A stretch of 64,000 bases of DNA from contig NC_090773.1 of the NCBI RefSeq assembly GCF_001761485.1, positions 2,666,001 through 2,730,000 of the forward strand, read 5' to 3'. Both the position numbers and the translations under genes were made by a program. The notes beneath the pieces were generated by a model, which was given only the letters and a program-made list of their open reading frames with translations, did not search any database and was not told the DNA's origin. The DNA is from Yarrowia lipolytica (taxonomy: Eukaryota; Ascomycota; Dipodascomycetes; Dipodascales). Below are positions 21,103-31,750 of the stretch, piece by piece (position 1 is the stretch's first letter; each line of letters begins with the position of its first letter).

Positions 21103-21285
21103 AAAATTCATAAATATCAGGAAATTAATAAATATCAGAAAATTCATAAATATCAGAAAATTTATAAATATCAGGCAGGAAATTCATATATATCAGGTAA
21201 TTCATAAATATCAGGCAGGGAATTCATAAATAAATATCAGGAAATTCACAAATATCAGGAAATTCATTAATATCAGTAAATTCAG
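21103..21285. repeat. 18-base A/T-rich minisatellite
   Basis: About nine imperfect copies of GAAATTCATAAATATCAG stand head to tail, with GCAG inserted twice (21175-21178 and 21215-21218) and a TAAA insertion in one unit. The array lies in the gene-poor 10-kb stretch and has no coding role that I can see. Confidence 0.9.
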
Positions 21286-24040
21286 AAAAATCCGCGGAAT
21301 TTCGGAAAAAAAAAACCAATAATAAGCGCAACTCACCCGAACCCACCCTTGAACGACTCTCGTCCTTGTCGTGCCCATCTTCCATCGGTCTCCTCTCGTC
21401 TGTCTGCCTCGGTAGCCGTACGACATTGATGCCGCGTGTCCCGCTTTTTTCTTGCCTCGATTTTGCGATTTTTTTCACCTCCCAAAACCTTGCTGGAAAT
21501 TCGGATCGAAAATTCCGCTGCGCAAGAAAAGAAACAAAAAAGAAGACTCAAAAATGACAATAAAATCTCCACCACAGATTTGGTGCATAGAGAGAGTCGG
21601 AAACTGCCCACAAACGAATTGTCAGTGTACAGAGAACCTATGCACGCCTGCAGGGTGGGTGTCCGAATGGGATCTCTTACTAAAACGGACTAAAACGAAA
21701 CAAAATAAAATAAAAGAGAAAAATGTGAAAAATGTGAAAAAAGAAAAAAACGAGAAAAAAACGCGTAAACCAAACAGCCAAGGACGCTCCAAAATTCTCT
21801 ACCGCTGCTGTATATCACAATTACTTGTATTTTCCGTCAAATACTATTTTTGCGCATTTTCGCGAAAATCCCTCAATTTTTTTTAATTTTTTTTTTTTTG
21901 ACTGCCGCCCAAAAAATCATACATACACACTCTGCATACATTGGCACAAGCGCGGGTTGCGGATGATGTGGGGCAGCCAGCATGCCGCAGGTCACATGAC
22001 CAAACCTTATCTATATCACGTGATGAGAGTTGAAACATTGAAAAATTGAAAAAAAGGAAAACGGAGATGGCTAAAAAAAAAAGACATATACCGCCTCTCT
22101 TGTGGTCACGTGACTGGCCTGGGCTAATAGCCGGGCGCGCCATTGTACGTATATCTGCGTCTTTGACATGTGGGTTTTCGGTCCGTTGCACTTTGCGACC
22201 CCTGCAAGGGTGCCTGCCAGTAACGACATGGTCTTTGTGATGGGCACGTCAACCTTGTGGTGGTGACAACGGGGCCGTTGGGGGTGACACTGGCGATGTC
22301 ATGACGTGAATGGTATGGAAATGCAGCTGATGAAACGGGGAGTATCGTGCACTTGATCTGATTGTGATTTATATGACTCCAAGGGTCTCCAAAACTGTCC
22401 CCAGATAGACGAATAAAGTTCACCTAGTCACGACATTGGACTCCTAGTGCCCATGACATTGGCCTGTCACGGAACGACGGCTTCTATGTGACAGCCCTGC
22501 ACGCAACTTGTACTTGTGGATGGTTCTTGGCACAAGACAAGTGCAACTTGAACTTGTATTATAGCTCATATATTTGGCTGGCAGAAATGAGATATTATGC
22601 CATTCTAGGATGAACACTCTCCTCTTTTGGTGAGCCTTACAGGGTTGATGTGGTGATTGCATTGTTTGTGTCGTGGGCATTTACATTGCTGGTGTCGTGG
22701 GATTACATGCCTGGTGTGGTGACCACGCTGGTGGGTCGTGACCTCACAGCGAGAGAGTTGTGGGCACTGTACGACATGGATAATGTTGTCACCACACGGC
22801 GTTTGTGCTGCCCAACTACATTACTCATGTCGGGTAAAGGACACTCAATAATATCGCGCGGCAGGTAAGCGAGCGTTGAAGACAGGGTTTCGCTTAGGTC
22901 TGACGGCGCTGGTAGAGATTCGTGATGATCTGACTCTGTTTTGGACGGCAATTTGGTATTATTACTCCGGAGTTGTCTTGTCGAGATGCTCGAACGGCAC
23001 TGTTGCATTACTCATCATTAGTAATGGAAAAAAGTCTGTGCGTGAAAACCGCTAAAAAAAACGACAGAAGAGATAAAAGTGATAGCGGCGAGAGATCTAC
23101 AGTCGATAATAGTGGCTGTACTTGATCTTTGATGTCTCTAAAAGCTCTAGTATGTGCTACTGCTTGTGGTACTGTACTATACATAATGTACTTGTACTCG
23201 TATCTAGCACCAACCAAGTGTCTGGACATTGCAAAACGCCAAATCTTCACTTCTCGTATCTTTATCTAAGTCTTGTACACTCAACACGGCTCGACGTTGC
23301 TTTTTGACCCTACAAGGTCTTTCTTTGGACCTATCCACGGCCCAAATTGCTTTTTGCATTAAACAACAAAGCCCTTATTGTTGTCGATCCCCCTGGTAGA
23401 GGAGGAACAGGAGGGGCGTACCTAGTGTTTTCAGTTCATATAATGTCATGTCTTTTTTTGCGAGTCCCTCCAATTTGCTAATCCAACCATTTCGCGAATC
23501 GTCTCGATCCGAATTTTTCATTTTTCCAAATTTTCAGTGAATTAAAACTAATTTATAAAAATACCAATGAAATTCAAAAAATGCAAAAAATTCTAAAAAA
23601 ATCCAAAGAAGCCTTAAAAGACTCCACAAACCTCCTACAAGTCCCAAAATCAACCCCAAAAATTCCAACCTCCAAACTCCAAACCCCAAATACGCCAAAT
23701 CAACCAACCATCCCAATCCAACATCAACATGCTCACGATAATTCATTTGCCGTACACCAAACTCTAAATCATACTACAATCGAAAAGCTTATTTTTGAAA
23801 TTCGTAAGCCTAACTTTAAGTCTTATCCGGACAGGAGAAGTCTAATTGGATAACCTTAATATGAAACGAGGGGTAGAACCGCTCTCTGACTTGTTCCTCA
23901 GCTTGTTCCTCAACATGTTGACAATTATTGTACTTGGTAGTTGGGGTAGGATGCAGCTTGTGTAGTTATCGTAAGAATGTTGAGAATGACAGTAAAGGTT
24001 AGGGTAAAAACCAAACATATACCCTCGATCGTATTCTAGT
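21286..24040. other. Gene-poor region with A/T blocks
   Basis: About 2.75 kb without a convincing gene. It holds A-rich blocks (21690-21770, 21870-21900, 23520-23610), CACGTG palindromes at 22017 and 22107, and GTGGTGAC-type motifs at 22250-22780. A 90-codon frame at 23581 is low in complexity. I see no tRNA or other RNA gene. Confidence 0.4.
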
Positions 24041-24366
24041 CACGTGACCTCGCTTCCCCCCCCCCCTTTTTTCTCTCCCTGTCTCCCTTTCTCCCCCTCT
24101 GTCGATCTTCATGCATAACTGCGGTGGATGGTGGGGCAAAAACACGTGCTCTCGCGGGAAGAAGAGTCACGTGATGCATGTGATTGGCGATATGGGATCC
24201 AAGAGGAGAGATGTGGGGTCACGTGATGTCACATGGTGGTGGGGAGCGGAGGATGGATGGGGGAGCAGGAAGCAGGAGTACGTAGAAGGGTGGTGGAAGA
24301 AGACTATGTATATACCATACTTTTAGAGCGAGTAATGTGAATCGATGAGGTCACGTGAGTCACGTG
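24041..24366. promoter_or_regulatory. Cluster of six CACGTG palindromes
   Basis: CACGTG occurs at 24041, 24143, 24168, 24220, 24352 and 24361, mostly inside the wider TCACGTGA. CACGTG is the E-box bound by bHLH proteins such as Cbf1, USF or Pho4. One copy per about 4 kb is expected by chance, so six in 326 bases is striking. No gene start is close on either side. Confidence 0.6.
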
Positions 24367-25026
24367 AGTGGGTGGGTGGAGTTAGAACACTGGCAGTTCC
24401 TACTTGTAGTTCGATAGACGTAGTTGGACAGTACATACTCATAGTTCCCCCACTCATGAATGTTAGGGGTGCTTTTCAACTGTGTGGGACTTGGTGGAGC
24501 AGCTCATCAGCAGTTACCAGTGCCAGAATAGCCAGTCAAAAGGTAATCTAGTGTTGCGTGAGTTCGTTCATGTCGACAGTTCCATCGTTTTCTGGTCCCA
24601 CGTTCTTTCAACATGTCTACTTGTACATCTGATCACCGTCTCAAGAGTGGGCTGGTACTAGTTTCCATTGTCAGCCCATTGAACACGAGACATGTTCATA
24701 TTTACATGGGAACGTGGAACGGCGGGTCATTGTCTGACTTTTTCGACCGAAGGCTCATTAGGACTTGATATGACTTGATACCCTGACTGACCATCGGACC
24801 AATCTTGGATAATGGACGTGATGTCATGTGCAAATGGCGATTCGCTGAGATTGTACCTTTCAACATGTTCTTTGCTACGAAAGCACTGATCTTTTCTTGA
24901 GCCATATCTCCAGCGGGCAGCCAAGTCGGTGAGAAACCGAAATGGTCATGCTAGGGCATGTACCGTGTACTCCCTTGAGATTTTCTAGTCCTTGTCATAC
25001 CAGGGTTCAGCTTGGAGAGGGATTTA

Positions 25027-25098
25027 GACGGCAAGACTAGAGGGACAAGACAAGACGGCAAGACTAGACGGTTAAGACGGTCAAGACGGTCAAGACGG
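25027..25098. repeat. Short AAGACGG tandem repeats
   Basis: Repeated GGCAAGACTAGA and TCAAGACGG units; the last three 9-base units (25072-25098) are nearly identical and head to tail. Confidence 0.8.
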
Positions 25099-26105
25099 TC
25101 CAGATTTCGCAATGCCACCGTCTGAGTGAGGAGAACTGCTCATTTGAAGAACCAAGAAGTTTAGTGACCCACGAGGACGTCAGATCGACTGTCTAGAGTC
25201 TTCAGGACTACATTTTGTAGTCTTCGGTCTGAACGTGATCACAAGTAAGACCCGAATCTCTGCGCGCATGTCCACGTTTCTCCACCCACTCCACCCATTC
25301 TACCGTTACAAGCCTTTGTTTCTTCCGTTTCAGACGTACTGGATAATGCATTGTGGCATGTTTCAGACAAGCAGGGCCGCGTGGCATTGATTATCACAAC
25401 GGGTTCAACCACGGTGAAGGGCCCAGGTTTCGTGCCCACATGCCGTGTCGTGACTTTTCAAGTAATAGCAGAAACTGCATCTTTCTCCGCCTCTGTCCTT
25501 TCCAAGACTCCCGGACCCGACCCGAAATCGTTGCCGATCATTGCCGATCGTTGTCGAAGCGCACATTCGAGACCCGAAGAACGCGGCAGGAAAAAGTCAC
25601 ATGATCTCATCCGGTGACACCATCTGGTGACAAGATCGGGTACATAATCTGGTGACATGGTCCGGTGATACCGAAAGTAACGTGCCTCTCCCCCTCCAAA
25701 GGTTCTCTTATACACCACGCCGTTCGATCGACGTCTGTTAAGTACATACAATATTACATTTTATCCGGAAAAAAGCTGCCGGATGGGAATTTTGCTTTTA
25801 TTCCCATCTGAAATTGAACTTGCTGTATTTCTATCTGGCCAACCTGTCTCTGGCGGTCCGTTGGAATGTTGAGCTTCGTTTGGAATGTTGAACTTGGTTG
25901 GATCTTCTCAAACTCGGTGGAAACTCATCCGACAAGCTCCAACAGTTGACTTGGATGTTTTAGCGGCCCCGCTTTGTCTCATTCTCGTCATCGTCTCTTG
26001 ATTTTGTTCGATCTGGTGCTTCCGAGACCCGTTGAAACAGGCTCCGTGGACTGAGACACTGGAGGCTACGGATTTGCTCCAGTGAAACAATTAGCCGAGG
26101 TTTGG

Positions 26106-26135
26106 CGAGTACGAGTACGAGTACGAGTACGACGA
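26106..26135. repeat. (CGAGTA)5 microsatellite
   Basis: Five perfect copies of CGAGTA. The same hexamer recurs in imperfect arrays near 39964 and 45385. Confidence 0.92.
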
Positions 26136-28969
26136 GGTATATATGAAAAATTTTCTCTCCATGAGACGCACCAAGACAGCCGTCGCGCAGAAGTTGGCCT
26201 TTTGTTGTACTGAGGCATGACCAGTGGTCACTCTGAGTCTTGGAGAGACTATGAGTTGATGAGTTGTTAGTGAACTATCTACCAACTAGTTGAAGTTTCC
26301 AGACTGGCTAAAACCACCAACCTGTTTCTCTCCATCCAAGCTGAACAGTATCTCCATCATGTTCTTATGGCAGTCACACCATCCAAACAAGACCGTAATG
26401 GATATAGAAACCGTGTTTTTGGAGTCGTCAAAAGGCTCATGGGTCTGATATTGACGTATTAAAACCGTTTTGTGACTCTCCAAAGAGCCCCACATGTCCC
26501 CAGACCGTTGTCAGACGGACTCGACAGACTACGACCTCCCCTCGAAAGTACAAGTACGTGGAATTATGTATCGACGGGTATCTGGGGAACAAAAGGAACC
26601 CATTGTTGATGCATCGGTTCTAGCTACCAATATAAGCAGCCAATTGACGCTCGATTCAACCCCAGAACCTCCACCTCCATGCTCACGTCCACTGTTCCAG
26701 GCGCAGGGTACAGACGGTGGCTGCAGAGAGGATCAGCTCAGATAAACAGGATTCCTGGAGAATACACGGGCTGAAATAACCTGTCTGGTTAACAAATGGA
26801 CCGATTTCGACCCAAAATGGTCGTTTACGATGAGTTGTTCCGCGATTAAAAGGTAGGAAACGAAATGTCTGGTAAAAGTTTTTGGACCTTCGTAAAGACA
26901 TGAAAGACAAACTGGAGATGGTCTAGAAGACTCATTTAACATCTTGTGCTGCCAATTTGTCTAGCTATGAGTCCAGAAGAGATATTACATAGCCTCCTTG
27001 TACCCACAGCTTACGAGCTACCTCTTGAAGCATTCCAAAGCTCCAGAAGACTCTCGATGTTCAGAAAAAAAGACATTGAGGAATTTTGAGGACATGGAAT
27101 TACTATATGAACAACTCATCTCGTCTCTCGAAAGTCCGCCTCTTCTTCTATTCGATTGTATTACTGCCACCTGGAACCACTTATGAAGATGGTCGTAAAA
27201 CACTCTCTACAAACAACAGCAACTCAGGCACTTGATTTAATCCTTCCCTAACTCATCCCCCTCAGTCCAATACTTGTCTTGGTTCCAACCCCCCTCACTC
27301 TGCGGAGCACTCTGTCCTCTCACAATCTCTCATCTTATCAGCTTAGTCACCCTCCCAACGATGGACGATTCAGCGAGCATCGTACCGCTCCGTACAGCAC
27401 CCTCTCGCTCCGTACCGCACCCTATCGCATGCCACCGCACCCTACGTGGTGTCGGTTCGGCTATACACTTTGTGATTTGCTTCTTGTCACTGCAGGGTAG
27501 TTTTAGTGCAGGATAATAGGTCGATCTGTGCAGCTTGGGCGGTTGGGAAGTAGGCCGTACGTGTATTTGCGGGCGTACATTTCATTGCGACTTGTTTCAG
27601 ACTTGTTGAGCCGCGTTTCGAACGCCTTTTCACCGACCTTGTGTCGGTTTGAAACGCACAGTCTGACTTTGAATCTGCTCCTCCCCCCTTCGCTACCCCC
27701 TTGGAAGCCGCGTTCTTGTTTCAGTCCTGCTCAACAGTTTGTGTCCATGTCTCGGACATTTCAAACTCTCAGAAAACCGCTGGATCGGCGGCGAGGTGGA
27801 CCTAGAATGTCATGTCGATCCGTCGGTGGGTTGAGGGAACGGATCGGGGATGTATTTGAGCGAATAGTGCGAGTTTCGAAAAACCGATAAGACAGACATA
27901 CTCCTGAAGCCGAAACGAATCGACAGATATCACGTGATCGCCAGTTTGAGTTGTATTTCGGGCTCACGACCCCCGTCGATCTCATTCCAGATCGGCATTA
28001 GAGCTCAAGGTTTGGGCGGCAAAGTCGCGCGGGAAAAAGTAAGAAAAAAAAAAAGTAAAAAAAAAAAAACACCGGGAAGAAAGCCGAAAAGCGGCAGAGT
28101 AGCGCGCAAAAAGCTCGTATGTTGGCAATAAAGTTGCTCTCAAACTGCCAGATATCGGCCGATGGCAGATTTGTTGTGGTTGTTGGGACTTTGTTGGGTT
28201 TAGTTGACGTAGTTGAAAGAGCAGCGAGAATGTCAACTATACTAGATGGCTAGAGTAAGTGGTTCAGGGGAGTGGAAAAGGTCCCATTGAGGTGGCAGAT
28301 CTAGTCTTACTGAAACCTACCAGGAGTTCGCAAGGTCTTGGTCACGTGGCCAGGAGAGATAGTTAACGAGGTTCGCGTTAGCTGAGTCATTAAAGGGTAG
28401 AACGTCGGAGGTTTCGAGCCCTCTGTTTCTCACTCCTTCGGTGTCGGACTGTGTCGGGTCTCATTGTTGCGCGGAAGCGTTCTGGAGGGTGGCATGTGGT
28501 CAATGAGGTTGACGAGAGCCACACTCGGCCGCTGTCAGTCAACTGGCAGTAGCTGGACTGGGAAAACTCCACAGAGTCTCTCGGTTCACTCAATTGATCC
28601 GGTTAAAATCCAGTGGACATCATCAGAAGCCATTGACTAGCTTCGGCCGGCAGGAAGCTCCTCCTTGACTGCACACTTCAGTGCCCCATTCGGATTCACC
28701 AGAACACGACATCTGCGACTCCAAAAAAGCGGTCCAGAGCTGACTCGGGACCTCCGTCAGCTCATACCCAGGTCTAGTATGATTCATTCATTATGTATCA
28801 GATTCAAAGTGGACACATGCCTGCCATAGACAGTGTTACCGAACCACGATGTAGGGTCATTCTCGGGAACCCCTGCCACCGACTATAGGTGTGCAATTGA
28901 AGGGTCATGGCACAACTTTGATAGGTTCAGACAAGTGCTCGAATCGCCTGCAATTGCCTCGCTCACTGG

Positions 28970-29611
28970 CTATTGTTTCAGCTCAATACCTTCTTCAATC
29001 AACCCGATAATCTCGTCCAGTCTGTTGATGACCAGATCGGTTCGAGGGTCGGCGTTCAAATGGCCATTGACGTCGCTCTGTAGCAGAATCGTCGTGGCGC
29101 CGGCGCTCTTGCCAGCAGCCATGTCGTCGACACTGTCTCCGACCATAATGACGTTGCCAGGCTCCACTCCCCACTCCTTGCAAATGTTGAGGATGCCCTG
29201 GGGGTGGGGTTTGGGAGGCTTGAACTCGCGCGTGACAATGGGCTCGAACACGTGGTCGCTCAGAAACGCATCCAGAAGATGCTGGACCGGAGCAGGAAAG
29301 TTGCGGGTGCAAATGGTCTTCTTGACCGAGTGTTTCTTGAGGTAGTCCATCAGCGGCAGCAGACCGGGTTGCGCGGTCATGTCGACCATGGCTCTGGTCT
29401 CAATGGCTCGCAGCTTCATCTGCGCCTCCTCCTGCTCGGGATCGGGCAGCGAGTGGACGTGATCCAGAATGTCCACCGACTTGTCGATACCCAGAGCGGC
29501 CCGCATCTGGCCAAACATCCACGTCTGGGGCTCGCACAGCGTGCCGTCCATGTCGAACACAATGCCCTTGAGCAGCCGGTTGCCCGCGGTCGGTTTCAGC
29601 ATCAGTTTCAT
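28970..29611 (-). CDS. HAD-superfamily hydrolase (phosphatase)
   Basis: 213 residues with all HAD motifs: DMDGT with nucleophile Asp20 and acid/base Asp22, Thr102 in ICTRN (motif II), Lys134 in KPPKPHP (motif III), and GDSVDD with Asp159 and Asp163 (motif IV). A helical cap lies between motifs I and II (about 30-85), as in subfamily I phosphatases such as phosphoglycolate or pseudouridine-5'-phosphate phosphatase. The physiological substrate cannot be read from sequence. The first ATG (29611) leaves ten residues before the core, so Met4 is an alternative start. Confidence 0.85.
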   Translation of the reverse strand: MKLMLKPTAGNRLLKGIVFDMDGTLCEPQTWMFGQMRAALGIDKSVDILDHVHSLPDPEQEEAQMKLRAIETRAMVDMTAQPGLLPLMDYLKKHSVKKTICTRNFPAPVQHLLDAFLSDHVFEPIVTREFKPPKPHPQGILNICKEWGVEPGNVIMVGDSVDDMAAGKSAGATTILLQSDVNGHLNADPRTDLVINRLDEIIGLIEEGIELKQ

Positions 29612-30905
29612 GTCGTTAGTGGCGGTGAAGAAGTGCTACAAGTAGTGTGACTCACGTACAGTGCGGAACTAATAACGTTGTTGGACACGGGGAAAACGGT
29701 CGTGGTGGATTAAATGACGGATCTGAACTGTAGATGAACTGGACAACACGGCTGTTTCCAGCGTGTTTCAGGACAAAATTCGAACAGAAAGATTGGAAAT
29801 ACACTATGTTGGCATGAACAGAAGTCAGTGGGTAAAAAACTAATCTCTTTCACCCACTTTTCCTCGAGTTTGAGACTCTCTGTTTCCCCCAAGTAAAAGA
29901 CCACATACAGTTGACATATATACTTGGAGTTGGTAAGTAAATGCCGGAGAATATGGAGTCCACATATCCCGACCAATAATGACGCTATGTCAACAAAAGT
30001 GGATTTAAATGAATGCCAATCCTCAGCTTGATGGTAATATCTCCCTCTCATCTCCATTTATCGCCCCCACCACCCTCAATGCCGCCCCCAAATGTGTGAT
30101 GATATTCTCATCCCTCAATCTTAAATAGTGCAATGTACCTACAGTACAATACTCGACTCCTACACATCAGTCTGTCAACTCCAACATACCACGACACAGA
30201 CTCAGATAGACGTAATCACGTCCCTTCTGATGCTGAAGAAACTCTCGGTGTGACGAGGATACTCCATCTGTGGGGTGGTTGCCGCCGCAGTGACCCTGTT
30301 TGAGTGGTTTCTGTTCACCTGGACACAACAGCTGTTCGTACAGGGCCCGCTGAACACGCCTCTTGTGTACCAGGCTCGTCTGATACCGTCTGTGATTGAT
30401 CTGGAGGCACCTGTACCGTTCCGCAATGGCTTGGACGGGGCGTCTACGTGGCCAGAGAGCCCTGCAAAGAGGGCCTGAAGACAGCGGGATTTGGAGAGGC
30501 CCGAAACTGGTGGAATGAGACACAGCCACAGGACGAACTGACTCTGGGGGGGGGGGGGGGGGGGGGGGGGGGTGCGGAGAGCTGGGACTTTCAGCCAGAT
30601 TGTCGAGGACACAGATCCGTTTATGCATGCCCGGATACAATGTGAGAAGGGATGTCACATGTCGTGTATGATCATGGAGACATTTCTCTCCGTCTTTCGA
30701 TGACACGCAGTTCAAGCAAACCGTCAAGAGCGCCCGATTCAAGTATCGCAAGATGATTTGGTGAACCCAACCACCAGGAAATGCCAGTACCGTACGAGAA
30801 GTACATGTATCTAACACCCACAACTAACGTTGTACTTGTATCGTACTATTAATTATATCAATGTCTAAGGTCGTTCAGACACAACCACACCATGTCACCA
30901 TCGCC
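29612..30905. other. Intergenic region with a long G homopolymer
   Basis: About 1.3 kb between the HAD gene and the broken glycosyltransferase-like gene. A minus-strand frame at 30167-30823 (218 codons) runs through the poly-G tract and would encode a polyproline run, but it shows no domain and I do not accept it as a gene. Confidence 0.45.
30546..30572. repeat. 27-base G homopolymer
   Basis: Twenty-seven consecutive G on the plus strand. It could fold as a G-quadruplex, is prone to polymerase slippage, and its exact length is uncertain. Confidence 0.9.
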
Positions 30906-31750
30906 TCAATTGTTATGACCCATGCTACTATTCCTTCCAACATGCTGCTGCACCCGAAGAAACCACTTTTGTTTCATGTTACAATAGGCCTTTCCACTGG
31001 CCAGAGCGATATCCGCAGGCGCTCCGGACGTATCAAAATAGTCCGCCAGACACCCAGCATAGTCTCTGTGCACAATTCGACACTGGCATTTATTTCCGTC
31101 AATACGTCGAGACCTCCATCCATTACCTCTCTTGGTACAATCCCACAACAGCTCCGGACCAGAGTATTTCGGGATCGTCTGGGCCGCCAGTCTGAAGAGA
31201 TTGACGTCGGGCTTGTTGATGGACACAATGTCGTCCTCCAGAAGCATACACAGCTCGTGGGTTCCCTCGACACAGTTCCGCAGCGTCTGGGCATACTTGT
31301 TTCTGTACTTGGCCTCGATCTGAACCATCCAGTCTTGAAACTCGGGCGTGCGGAACTTTTGGTCAGGGTCCTTGAGCTCATGAGTCGCACTTTGTCGTTC
31401 TCAGGAGACCTGTACTTTTTTGCAGGCGCGGGACCGGGGGTTCGCCCTACTTGTATGTTCGGCACGGTTTTGTAGTCCCATTGAGAGTGGGTCTTGCACC
31501 TTGGGGCCACCTCCGCGGTGTCTGCGTCCAACATAAAAGTGCCCTGAGGGATCCACCTGGTCAGATGGTCGCATCGTCTTTCACAAGACGTGGTCAAAAT
31601 GTATGTTTTGATTCGGCGGTCGAAGAGGTTCCTTTGGGCCACTCGGGCGTACCCTGACGCCTCGCTGAAGCGCTCCATCGACATCCACGAGATGAAACCC
31701 CCCATCAGCGTCAGAGCCACCGCCAGAACCAGCAAGTCCTTGGCCTTCAT
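30906..31750 (-). pseudogene. Membrane glycosyltransferase-like gene (PGAP4/TMEM246-like), apparently frame-broken
   Basis: From the ATG at 31750 one minus frame encodes a type II membrane protein start (AKDLLVLAVALTLMGGFISW) followed by RIKTYILTTSCERRCDHL. Somewhere between about 31350 and 31395 the family-like sequence passes to the neighbouring frame, which continues HELKDPDQKF, CMLLEDDIVS and ends QQHVGRNSSMG at 30906. The EDD in LLEDDIV and the terminal QHVG..SS fit Golgi glycosyltransferases related to the GPI-modifying PGAP4 family; the family call is tentative. The shift equals one missing or two extra bases and is too small for an intron, so this is a recent break or a sequence error. 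Confidence 0.55.

Larger units (their letters stand above)
24367..28969. other. Gene-poor region, right part
   Basis: About 4.6 kb with only short, featureless reading frames (longest about 120 codons at 27528). It includes AAGACGG repeats, a CGAGTA microsatellite and single CACGTG sites at 27931 and 28343. No recognisable coding or RNA gene; a non-coding transcript, a replication origin or a centromere cannot be excluded. Confidence 0.4.

Noticed and set aside
18837-28969. Retrotransposon or LTR in the gene desert
   Set aside because: I found no reverse-transcriptase, integrase or capsid-like frame and no matching terminal repeats by eye.
30167-30823. 218-codon minus-strand frame
   Set aside because: Passes through the poly-G tract as polyproline and has no recognisable domain.
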